A stretch of DNA of 64,000 nucleotides from CAZLRH01 sp964562015 (GTDB taxonomy: Bacteria > Verrucomicrobiota > Verrucomicrobiia > Opitutales > JABDGR01), in the NCBI GenBank assembly GCA_964562015.1, contig CAZLRH010000021.1, forward strand, positions 1 to 64,000, in the 5' to 3' direction. Under the pieces are notes generated by a model. It was not told the origin of the DNA. It ran no database searches and saw only the letters and a list, made by a program, of their open reading frames with translations. How positions within the stretch are numbered: the stretch's first letter is position 1; each line of letters starts with the position of its first letter. The translations under genes and the position numbers were made by a program. Of the stretch, positions 1 to 7,459 are shown piece after piece.

Positions 1-560
1 CGAAAAATCATCAACCCGATGCCGGCCCCCGCCAGGGCGTTCAAGGCGAGGCCGGTCAGTAGCATCAACGTCAGGTGCGTGCGGCCCTCCACCTTGGCCA
101 ATTGATAAATAATGACAGTAATAATCAATCCACCGGCCAGCGCCGCGACAGGCAGCGCAAAGGCGGCCCAGCCCGCGGGCGCCTCGCTCACCGCCGCGCC
201 ACCCAGCACAATCATCGCGACCGCGCCAACCGCGGCGCCACTCGAGACGCCAATCAGCGCAGGGTCCGCCAGTGGATTGCGAAACAGCCCCTGCAAGGCC
301 GCGCCGGCCATGGCCAAAGCCGCGCCGGCTAAAAGTCCCAAAGCCACCCGCGGCAGCCGCAATAGCAGCACGATGGTTTCATGGTCGGGATTGACCGGAC
401 CGCGGATCAATCCCAACTCCTGGCCGAGCACGCGGAGCACTTGCGGCGCGCGCAACGATTCGTTCGTGCCGAAGGAAGCCGAGAGCAGCGCCAGCCCCAG
501 CACGAGCGCCGCCAAGAGGGGCAAGCCCCACGCGCGTTTTCGTTGATACGAGGCGACCAT
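1..560 (-). CDS. FecCD/BtuC-type ABC transporter permease (partial, runs off left edge)
   Basis: This is the N-terminal part, about 186 residues, of an inner-membrane permease of the FecCD family, which imports iron-siderophores, haem or vitamin B12 together with an ATPase and a binding protein. Reading the minus strand from the ATG at 560 gives a first hydrophobic helix (LPLLAALVLGLALLSASFG), then the family hallmark RLPRVALGLLAGAALAMAGA and the block LQGLFRNPLADPALIGVSSG, which are typical of BtuC/FecD permeases. Further hydrophobic segments follow. The frame stays open to base 1, so the C-terminal half lies outside the window. No clear Shine-Dalgarno precedes the ATG. The substrate (B12 or iron chelate) cannot be decided from this fragment. 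Confidence 0.9.
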   Translation of the reverse strand, partial: MVASYQRKRAWGLPLLAALVLGLALLSASFGTNESLRAPQVLRVLGQELGLIRGPVNPDHETIVLLLRLPRVALGLLAGAALAMAGAALQGLFRNPLADPALIGVSSGAAVGAVAMIVLGGAAVSEAPAGWAAFALPVAALAGGLIITVIIYQLAKVEGRTHLTLMLLTGLALNALAGAGIGLMIF

Positions 561-597
561 CAGGACGCAGGCCGGCGGCCCGCGGACCCGACGTTCA

Positions 598-630
598 GGG
601 AATCGGCACCCCGCCCGCAAGCCGAATCCC
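598..630. other. GC-rich inverted repeat in the leader of the permease gene
   Basis: Two 9-base arms (598-606 and 622-630) pair with a single T-T type mismatch around a 15-base loop. They lie 38 bases upstream of the permease start. There is no T-tract, so this is not a typical terminator. It could be a leader structure for the permease or chance pairing in GC-rich DNA. Confidence 0.2.
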
Positions 631-665
631 TCGCTCTCCGCATTTCCCCGCCGGCGACCCAGGCC

Positions 666-1499
666 TTAGCGCCCCACAGGAAACAACGGCGGCGTGTGAC
701 TCGGTGACTTAACGGCACGCGGCTCCTCCGCCATTCTGGGCATGGTCAGCCCTGCGGCCGGCGGAGGTGACGGCGCGAGAGCGGGACGAAATTCCTTAAG
801 CACCGCCTTGGCCGGGGCCGCGGGCACGGGCACGCGTGACACCACCAGGGTGCGCAGCACGGAGACGGTGAAGATCGCCAGCGCCACGCCGACCGCCCAG
901 GGCAATATCACACCGTATTGATCGAGGCCGAAATAAACCGCCGTCAACATGCCGCTCAGGCCCAGGGTCGGCGCAAACACCACCGCGCAGAGGATAAAAA
1001 ACGGGTCGTCGCGCGCGCGCTTTTTCTCCTCCAGCTTGGGCCGCGCGGGCAGGTCGTGCAATTTGAGTAATTGCGTGCAAATAAAAAGTGAGACCACCAG
1101 CGCGCCCAGCCCGTGCAAGATATAACCAGGAAGGCCGATGGCAAAACCCATGAAAGTAAAATAAACCGCACCGGCGAGCACCGCCGGCACCAGCAGGAGT
1201 GCAGTCAGATTGATCGTCACCGCCTCATCCCGAAAAAGGTAGAGGCCCCGCTCTTCAATGTGGCGCACGCCCAAGTACAGCAAGCCCACGGTGAACACGG
1301 CCAGAAGGACAAACAACAAGCGGGCCAGCCAGTCGAAATCCGTGCCCCAATTTACCAGCACATGCCGCCACGAGAGCAGAGCCCATGGCACCGTGGCCGT
1401 CGAGGCCAGCGCCGCCGCGTAAGTCACCACATAGGCTAAACGACGTTTGGAAACAAATCGATTCAAAGTTAAACTCCTCGGATTGAGAGACTTAGGCAA
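666..1499 (-). CDS. Multi-pass membrane protein of unknown function
   Basis: A 277-residue protein that I do not recognise. After a short basic N-terminus (residues 1-20) it shows about six hydrophobic helices, for example VTYAAALASTATVPWALL, LLFVLLAVFTVGLLYLGV, LTALLLVPAVLAGAVYFTF, YILHGLGALVVSLFICTQ, FILCAVVFAPTLGLSGMLT and VILPWAVGVALAIFTVSVL. The last about 50 residues are a proline- and alanine-rich, probably cytoplasmic tail. The gene lies on the same strand as the FecCD permease, 105 bp upstream of it, so co-transcription is possible but there is no overlap or other sign of functional linkage. Confidence 0.65.
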   Translation of the reverse strand: MPKSLNPRSLTLNRFVSKRRLAYVVTYAAALASTATVPWALLSWRHVLVNWGTDFDWLARLLFVLLAVFTVGLLYLGVRHIEERGLYLFRDEAVTINLTALLLVPAVLAGAVYFTFMGFAIGLPGYILHGLGALVVSLFICTQLLKLHDLPARPKLEEKKRARDDPFFILCAVVFAPTLGLSGMLTAVYFGLDQYGVILPWAVGVALAIFTVSVLRTLVVSRVPVPAAPAKAVLKEFRPALAPSPPPAAGLTMPRMAEEPRAVKSPSHTPPLFPVGR

Positions 1500-2038
1500 G
1501 AAGCGGCGATCCTGGAAAATCAGCGCTGGACCCGAAAGGGGCCGGCGTGACCGACGCTGTGCCGCAAGAAAGTTGGATTGATCGGGAGCTTAGAACGGCG
1601 CACCCGTGAATGCAAGCCCGCGGGCATGATGAAAGTTTTACAAGTGGGTGAATAAAGCCACGTCGTTGTTCCATTCGAGCGCAAAAAACTTCCCGCCGCG
1701 GCGGCGGCTTTTGCGAAAAAAAACACCAGGCCGAAGGAATTCGGCTTCGCCAGTTTGGGCATGTTGAATATTGTTTAAAAAGCGTTGATGGCAGGCAGGA
1801 TAGGAAACAGCTTTGCTTTAAGCAGGTTCCATACCACAGAGGTAATTTGCGCAAAATGAAGCACGTTTATTGGCCGCGGAAATTGTAAGGCGCCTGCTCG
1901 CTATTCCTGGGCGCTTTTCGCGCGGCGGTGAAGGGATTGGCGGGGCTCGGCCGGGATTTTCTCCTTGTAACTCATGGGCAATTTCGTATTTAGTCTACCC
2001 TTCCGCTCAACCTCATCTCCCATCCTAACAACCCAAAC
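1500..2038. other. 539-bp intergenic region without a supported gene
   Basis: The region separates two divergent genes. The only open frames (minus strand, about 1492-1854) have cysteine-, serine- and proline-rich translations with no domain-like pattern. One structure is visible: CGCAAAA at 1680-1686 pairs with TTTTGCG at 1709-1715 around the palindromic core CCGCCGCGGCGG, followed by a run of A. It could act as a terminator or attenuator, but no transcript is known to end here. I see no RNA gene. Confidence 0.5.
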
Positions 2039-2743
2039 ATGAACAAGTTCGCTCTCCTCTCCATTTGTGCATTCTCGCTGGCTGCCGGCCAGTTGGTCCA
2101 TGCGGCCGACGCCCCGCCGCCTTTCCTGGTCGTTGACATCGGCGAAGTCCTCGCCGGCAGCAACGAAGCCAAGACTTATGATATGCTCTTCACCGAGCGC
2201 TATCAATCGGCCATCCAGAGTTATCAATCGCAACTGCAGGAACTGCAGTCCGCCTATACTCAGGCCAATCAGCTCAACGACGCGTTGAACAAGGCCACTG
2301 ACGCGACCCCCAAGGATGAACGCGAACGGATGACCGCGGCCGTCAAGTCGGCGGTCGATGACTTCAATTCCAAGAAGGCGATGACCGACAACCTCAAGAC
2401 CTCCATGGAAGGCGACTTGAACGCCAAGCGCCAGGATTACCTCGCCAAGCTCATCACCAAGATCAGCGACAAGGCCAAGGAAATCGCCCAGAAGCGCAAA
2501 GTCGGCGCCGTCGTCACCAAGAACAACTTCCTCTACTGGGATCCGTCCTGGGAAATCACCAAGGACGTCATCGCGGCCATCAATGTCGATGTCCCCGCTC
2601 CGCAGACGACCACCCCGGCTGCCGCAGCCACGCCTCCGTTGACCCTCCCTGGCGCCGGCTCGACCCCGGCCCGCCCGGCTGGCACGACTCCGGCGACCCG
2701 CGCTGGTGGCGCCGCCGCCCCGGCCGCGTCCACCTCCAAGTAA
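2039..2743 (+). CDS. OmpH/Skp-like periplasmic chaperone
   Basis: A 234-residue secreted protein with a signal peptide (residues 1-22, ending VHAADA). The mature part starts with a beta-strand (PFLVVDIGEVLAG) like Skp's 'IAVVD' segment. A long charged helical region (about residues 45-160, YQSAIQSYQSQLQELQSAYTQ and following) is predicted coiled coil, and the ending with YLAKLITKISDKAKEIAQKRKV and a beta-like segment is as in Skp/OmpH. The last about 45 residues are a proline/alanine/threonine-rich linker-like tail not found in E. coli Skp. Skp trimers hold unfolded outer-membrane proteins in the periplasm. The usual neighbours bamA and lpxD are not present, so this is probably a stand-alone paralogue. 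It is followed by a strong terminator. Confidence 0.7.
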   Translation: MNKFALLSICAFSLAAGQLVHAADAPPPFLVVDIGEVLAGSNEAKTYDMLFTERYQSAIQSYQSQLQELQSAYTQANQLNDALNKATDATPKDERERMTAAVKSAVDDFNSKKAMTDNLKTSMEGDLNAKRQDYLAKLITKISDKAKEIAQKRKVGAVVTKNNFLYWDPSWEITKDVIAAINVDVPAPQTTTPAAAATPPLTLPGAGSTPARPAGTTPATRAGGAAAPAASTSK

Positions 2744-2798
2744 GCGCAACTGGATATTCCGGTTGCGGAAGCAGAAATAGTTTTTCCGAGCTTCCCTA

Positions 2799-2887
2799 AA
2801 GTGGTGGCGTTGTTTAGCGTCCCGGTCGCCTTTCGCCTTTGGCGAGACCGCGGCCCACGCCGATCAACGCCACCACTTCCTTTTTTT
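2799..2887 (+). terminator. Rho-independent terminator with long structured stem
   Basis: A perfect 14-bp inverted repeat (AAGTGGTGGCGTTG at 2799-2812, complement at 2865-2878) encloses a second hairpin (GGTC..GACC arms, about 2824-2849) and is followed by seven T at 2881-2887. It lies 56 bases after the stop of the OmpH-like gene. The 89-base folded unit is larger than an average terminator and could also be the 3' end of a small RNA. Confidence 0.75.
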
Positions 2888-2985
2888 CCCGGCCCTGTCG
2901 TGCTTGACTGAATTGGCCGCTTTGGCCCCTTCCAAGCCGGCGTCTGTCCCCCAACCCTTCATCGAATCCTGTTGTCCTCTGGCGC

Positions 2986-5900
2986 ATGAACCTTGGTTAT
3001 CACTTCCGCCGCTCCCTTTGGATGGTGGCGCTGATTCTCGCCCTCATCTACCTGGTGGAAGACAGCCGGGTGCGCATGCGTGGCATCAACCTGGTCACGT
3101 CGTCGCGCATTGGCCAAGGCATCCCGCCGACGGTGGATCCCGCCTACCCTTCGGGCTGGTTTGGCAACCAGCATAACCTCGTGATGCCGGCCATCGGCAC
3201 GGACGGTTATCACTGGATGATGCAGACGGATGAAATGCTCTATGAGCACGACTGGCGCGTGCGCCATGTGCCTTACGACAATCCGCCCGAAGGCCGCGAC
3301 ATCCATTGGAGCGGGTTTTTGCACTGGTGGCTGGTGGGCGTGGCCTGGATCAGCCAAGGCTTGGCGCACATTGGCGTGGACCATCCGTCCTTCGCGCACT
3401 TCCTCGGTGAATTGATTCCCGGTTTCGACTGTTCCGCCATCGCGAAACTGCCGTTTCCGCTGGTGATCGAGCAGGTTTCGCCCTGGGTGAACACGCTGTG
3501 CCTCGCGGTCGTGATGGTGACGCTGGTGCCGTTGATGGCGTGGCGCTTTGGCTCGCTGGCGGCGTCGCTGCTGGCCTTGGGCTTCGTCGCGATTTACCCG
3601 TATTACGAGTTTTCGATCACCGGTTATTACGACCACCACGGGCTCGCCGCCTCGAGCGGCTTGATGACTGTCCTATTTCTTTTGGCGGGTGGCGCAGGCT
3701 GGATCCGCACGCCGGGCGCTGAAGTCACCCAACTTAAAGCTGCGGAGGCCGCGCTCTTTGGCTGGCTGGGGGACAGGCGAACCGCGGGCCGCTGGTTCAT
3801 CGTTTCGGCCTTTTTTGGCGGCGCCGGATTGTGGGTCAGTGCGGCCACCGAAATTCCCACGATGTTCGGCATCGGCCTCGCGGTGGTCCTGAACGGCCTC
3901 GTTTTTGCGAAAAGCAAATCGTCCAAGGATCCCTGGCGTTTCGAGCCAAAACTCTGGCGGCTCTGGGGCATCGCCGGTTGCGCCTCCAGCCTCTTCTTTT
4001 ACCTGCTGGAATATTTCCCCTCGAATTTCACCTGGCGGCTGGAAATCAACCATCCCCTGTTCGCCCTCGCCTGGCTGGGCGCGGGCGATTTGCTCTGCCG
4101 GTTTTCGCAACTCGTGCTCGATGAAATCCCGGTGCCGGCGGCGGTCGCCGCCGAGGTGGCGACCCCGGCGAAAAAGAAAACCCGCGTGTCCTCCGGTCCC
4201 ACGCCGGAGCAACGGGCCGCCCGCCAAAGCCAGTTGTACTGGATGGGCGCCGACCTGGCCGCCATCGCCCTGCTTCCCCTGGCCATCCTGATTTTTGGGC
4301 TGAAAGTGTTTGTCATTCCCGATTATTTCCTGTGGTCGCTGCACACCGATTACATCCTCGAGTTCCGCTCGCTGTTCCGGCAGATGAGTTATTTGTCGGT
4401 GACGGAAATCATCGGCGGCATCAGCATGCTGCCCATGGTGCTCGCGCCGGTGGCGACGCTCATTTTCATGAACAGCCTGTTGCGGCCGCTGCGCGGGTTG
4501 CTGGTGCTGGCGGTGTTTCCCGCCGCAGTGATGCTGGCCCTGGCCTTTAAGCAAATCCGCTGGCTGGGGGTGGACTGCGCGATTTTTCTCTCCACGCTGG
4601 TCGGCCTCATCGGCGCGGTTACCATTGCGAGCCCGCGCCGCGGGGCGGATGCCGAACGCCCGAAGGTTTGCGCTGACATCGTGGGCATTGGCGGATTGTT
4701 GCTTCTCTTCGTCGTCAGCATCGCCGTGGTTTGGTACCAGGAGGATGTCAAAACCTCGCTGACCATCTGGGCCGTCTGGATCGCCGTGCTGGCCATCGTG
4801 GCGTGGTTCCTGGGCTTCTCGAATTCCCTGCCGCCCGAGCTCGCCAAGCGCCAAGGCGCGCTGCAAAACATCACCGGCACGCTGTTGGCGGCGCTGCTCG
4901 TCTCGTTTGCGATAGCGGTCGTCTGGTTCAATTTCACCGAGAACGTGGAAGTCATCGTGTGGACGTGTTTCGCGCTGTGCCTGGGGGGCGTATTTACGCT
5001 GGCCGGGCCCAATGCTCCGGCCTATGCGGAAAACGAAAGCGTGCGCCCGGATCTCGTCCTGGCCTTGGGCGCGGTGGTGGTCGCGCCGCTGCTTTTCTGG
5101 GGCGCGTGCACCTCGTTTGGCTTGTCGGTGGCGTTCGTGTTTACCGGCGGCCTGCTGGCCCTCCTGCTGGGCGCCAGCCTGTTTAGCACGGAGCAAATTC
5201 CTCTGGTCGGCGACCGCACGCGGGCGGCGCTCGGCGCGGTGCTTTTGGCCGTGGTCTTTGGCGGCCTCTGGCTAGGGCTCGATTTGCGCTGGGCCATCTG
5301 GCTCGATGCGGCGCTGGCTTTTGCCCTGATCCCATTTGCGGGCGACGCGGGTTTTCCGGCGACGAAGGACCGCAATAAAATCTCTCTCGCCACGCTCGGG
5401 GCTGTGCTCGTGCTCTGGGGCGCCACCTACGCCGTCTGGAAATGGCAGGCCAATATCGGCTCTGCGTTAAGTTACTTGCAGGCGGCCCTCGGCGACCCGA
5501 AAAATCCGGATGCGGCGACCGTCGACGCCGCCGTGCGTGAAGCCGCGCAGACCAAGATTACTTACCTCACGGACCGTTCGCATGCCATCCAGACCGGCCT
5601 GAAGCTATTGGCCCTCCTCTCGTTGACTTTGACCGGCGTGGGCATTGGCATCGGCACGCCGGTGCCGGTGCGCCTCCCACTGGGCCGCAACGGTTTCGCA
5701 TTCAAATTACCCACCTACGGCATCTTTTTCCTCATTTTCCTCATCCCCATTTACCCGGCCTTCACGCTCTTCTCGACCAAGCAATGGGTGAATTTCAATT
5801 TCGTCATGCCGGTGTCGGAACTGGACTTGACACAGGTCGTCACGCGCGACGCTTCCCAGCGCCTGCGCCAACGCCTCGGCAAGGAGCCGGGTGTGATTGT

Positions 5901-7212
5901 CAGCGGCCCGACCACGACGACGTGGATGATGTACTTCGGCGGCTTCAAGGGCCTCGGGACTTTGTACTGGGAAAATATCGACGGCCTGAAGCACGCCGCC
6001 GCGATTTACAGTGCCGACTCCCAGGAAACCGCGAAAAAGCTCGTCGACAAGTATGGAGTGACGCACCTCGCCATCTATTCGTGGGACGCCTTTGCCCAGG
6101 AATACTCGAAGCTCTCCCGCGGGCTGCGCTTGAACGACGAAGTGCCGAGTGACGCCTTCATTCTCAAAATTCTCACCACCGGCAACCTGCCGCCGTGGCT
6201 GCGGCCTGTGCCCTACAATCTGCCGCCCAACAATCCGAACCTCAAGAACCAGTTCGTGTTGCTGCTCGAAGTGGTGCCCAACGACAGCACGACGGATGCC
6301 CTCGTGCGCATCGCCAATTTCCTGTGGGCCTCAAATAAACCCGAAGCCGCCGAGGGCCAGCTCGCCGCCGCCTTCCAGCAGAATCCCACCTACCTCCCCG
6401 CGCTCATCGCCGAGGGCCGCATCCGCCAGGCCTTGGGCAAGAAAGATGACGTCAACCGCATCGTCGAATCCATCCGCGCGAATTACGACAAGGCCGCCAA
6501 GCTCAGCCTCGAGGACCACATCGACTTGGCCTCCGTCTTCACCTACGTCGGGGATACACCCAAAGTCCTGGAGCAAATTCAGGAGGCCTTCAGGCTGGCA
6601 GACGACCGCAGCCTGGCCCCGGCGCCGCTGCCCGGCGAAAAGCCCGTAGACCCCGCCACTTATGTCCCACCAGGTGAACACGCCCTGCGCCGGCTGACCA
6701 ACGAACAGCTCTTCAACATGCTCGAGTTGGGTCATCAGTTGGGCCTGCTTGACGCCCACGCCGAGACCGCCAAGTTTGCCCTGACGCTCCTGCCGCCGGA
6801 ATTTCAAGCGAAGGTGCTGACCGACATCGCGGACGCCGAGGCCCGGACGGGCCACTTTAACGAGGCGGTCGCCACGTACAAAAAGGTCGTCGATGACCTC
6901 CAGTCCAATAACCTGGACGCCTTGACCAACCTGGCGTGGATTCTCGGGACGGTGAGCGACCCGGCCGTGCGCGACGGCAATAAGGCGCTGATCTACGCGA
7001 AGCGCGCCCAATTGCTGGATGAGCACAATCGCGTCGAAACGTATGACGTGCTGGCCTGCGCCTTCGCGGAAAGCGGTAATTTCACAGGTGCCCTGGAAAA
7101 TGCCAAGAAAGCCCTGCAACTCGCGCAAGCAGGCAACGTGACCGACAAGATCAGCGGCATCCAGAAACGCATCGACCTGTTCACAAACAAGCAGCCGTAC
7201 CGGAATAATTAG
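2986..7212 (+). CDS. STT3-like oligosaccharyltransferase / GT-C membrane protein with C-terminal TPR-like domain
   Basis: A 1408-residue protein. An N-terminal transmembrane helix is followed by a periplasmic loop with an acidic GTDGYHWMMQTDEMLYEHDWR segment (D73). Downstream is FSITGYYDHHGLA (D216-H217-H218). Both resemble the metal-binding D-x-D and DHH regions of STT3/AglB oligosaccharyltransferases. About a dozen more hydrophobic helices run to about residue 960. After them comes a soluble part with PGVIVSGPTTTTWMMYFGGF, and then TPR-like helical pairs from about residue 1110 to the end (NKPEAAEGQLAAAFQQNP, EAVATYKKVVDDLQSNNLDA and similar). STT3 proteins move a lipid-linked glycan to protein; this one has no clear WWDYG motif, so the activity is inferred. 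It stands alone between a terminator and a palindromic repeat. Confidence 0.55.
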   Translation: MNLGYHFRRSLWMVALILALIYLVEDSRVRMRGINLVTSSRIGQGIPPTVDPAYPSGWFGNQHNLVMPAIGTDGYHWMMQTDEMLYEHDWRVRHVPYDNPPEGRDIHWSGFLHWWLVGVAWISQGLAHIGVDHPSFAHFLGELIPGFDCSAIAKLPFPLVIEQVSPWVNTLCLAVVMVTLVPLMAWRFGSLAASLLALGFVAIYPYYEFSITGYYDHHGLAASSGLMTVLFLLAGGAGWIRTPGAEVTQLKAAEAALFGWLGDRRTAGRWFIVSAFFGGAGLWVSAATEIPTMFGIGLAVVLNGLVFAKSKSSKDPWRFEPKLWRLWGIAGCASSLFFYLLEYFPSNFTWRLEINHPLFALAWLGAGDLLCRFSQLVLDEIPVPAAVAAEVATPAKKKTRVSSGPTPEQRAARQSQLYWMGADLAAIALLPLAILIFGLKVFVIPDYFLWSLHTDYILEFRSLFRQMSYLSVTEIIGGISMLPMVLAPVATLIFMNSLLRPLRGLLVLAVFPAAVMLALAFKQIRWLGVDCAIFLSTLVGLIGAVTIASPRRGADAERPKVCADIVGIGGLLLLFVVSIAVVWYQEDVKTSLTIWAVWIAVLAIVAWFLGFSNSLPPELAKRQGALQNITGTLLAALLVSFAIAVVWFNFTENVEVIVWTCFALCLGGVFTLAGPNAPAYAENESVRPDLVLALGAVVVAPLLFWGACTSFGLSVAFVFTGGLLALLLGASLFSTEQIPLVGDRTRAALGAVLLAVVFGGLWLGLDLRWAIWLDAALAFALIPFAGDAGFPATKDRNKISLATLGAVLVLWGATYAVWKWQANIGSALSYLQAALGDPKNPDAATVDAAVREAAQTKITYLTDRSHAIQTGLKLLALLSLTLTGVGIGIGTPVPVRLPLGRNGFAFKLPTYGIFFLIFLIPIYPAFTLFSTKQWVNFNFVMPVSELDLTQVVTRDASQRLRQRLGKEPGVIVSGPTTTTWMMYFGGFKGLGTLYWENIDGLKHAAAIYSADSQETAKKLVDKYGVTHLAIYSWDAFAQEYSKLSRGLRLNDEVPSDAFILKILTTGNLPPWLRPVPYNLPPNNPNLKNQFVLLLEVVPNDSTTDALVRIANFLWASNKPEAAEGQLAAAFQQNPTYLPALIAEGRIRQALGKKDDVNRIVESIRANYDKAAKLSLEDHIDLASVFTYVGDTPKVLEQIQEAFRLADDRSLAPAPLPGEKPVDPATYVPPGEHALRRLTNEQLFNMLELGHQLGLLDAHAETAKFALTLLPPEFQAKVLTDIADAEARTGHFNEAVATYKKVVDDLQSNNLDALTNLAWILGTVSDPAVRDGNKALIYAKRAQLLDEHNRVETYDVLACAFAESGNFTGALENAKKALQLAQAGNVTDKISGIQKRIDLFTNKQPYRNN

Positions 7213-7259
7213 GAGCTGAGGGAGGGAGGATTTTGGCTTTTGTTATATGGATTGTTTTA

Positions 7260-7335
7260 TTGTAGCGCGGTGCTTTAGCCCGCGCTCCTTTGTATTCGAT
7301 TAATCCACTGCGCGGGCTAAAGCACCGCGCTACAA
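7260..7335. repeat. Perfect 26-bp palindromic (REP-like) hairpin element
   Basis: The bases 7260-7285 and 7310-7335 are exact reverse complements (26 bp), separated by a 24-base AT-richer loop. The arm core is GCGGTGCTTTAGCCCGCGC. The element lies just downstream of the STT3-like gene and has only two A after it, so it is more like a REP/REPIN or MITE remnant than a standard terminator, although it would form a very stable hairpin in RNA. Confidence 0.75.
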
Positions 7336-7459
7336 AATTACGCCTGGGTCCTTCAAGCTATACCTCATACCAATACCACTACATCCCCACCATTGACCCC
7401 GCTTTGAAAAGTCCTCTATCCTAGGCCTTTCCCGCTCCCCGGTTCCCCTCTTTTACCCC

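Noticed and set aside
560..665. Possible cobalamin riboswitch before the FecCD permease
   Set aside because: I looked for the conserved core and the B12 box on both strands and found only partial, unconvincing matches in the very GC-rich leader.
1492..1854. Minus-strand frame of 120 codons
   Set aside because: Cys/Ser/Pro-rich translation, no plausible start context and no domain pattern.
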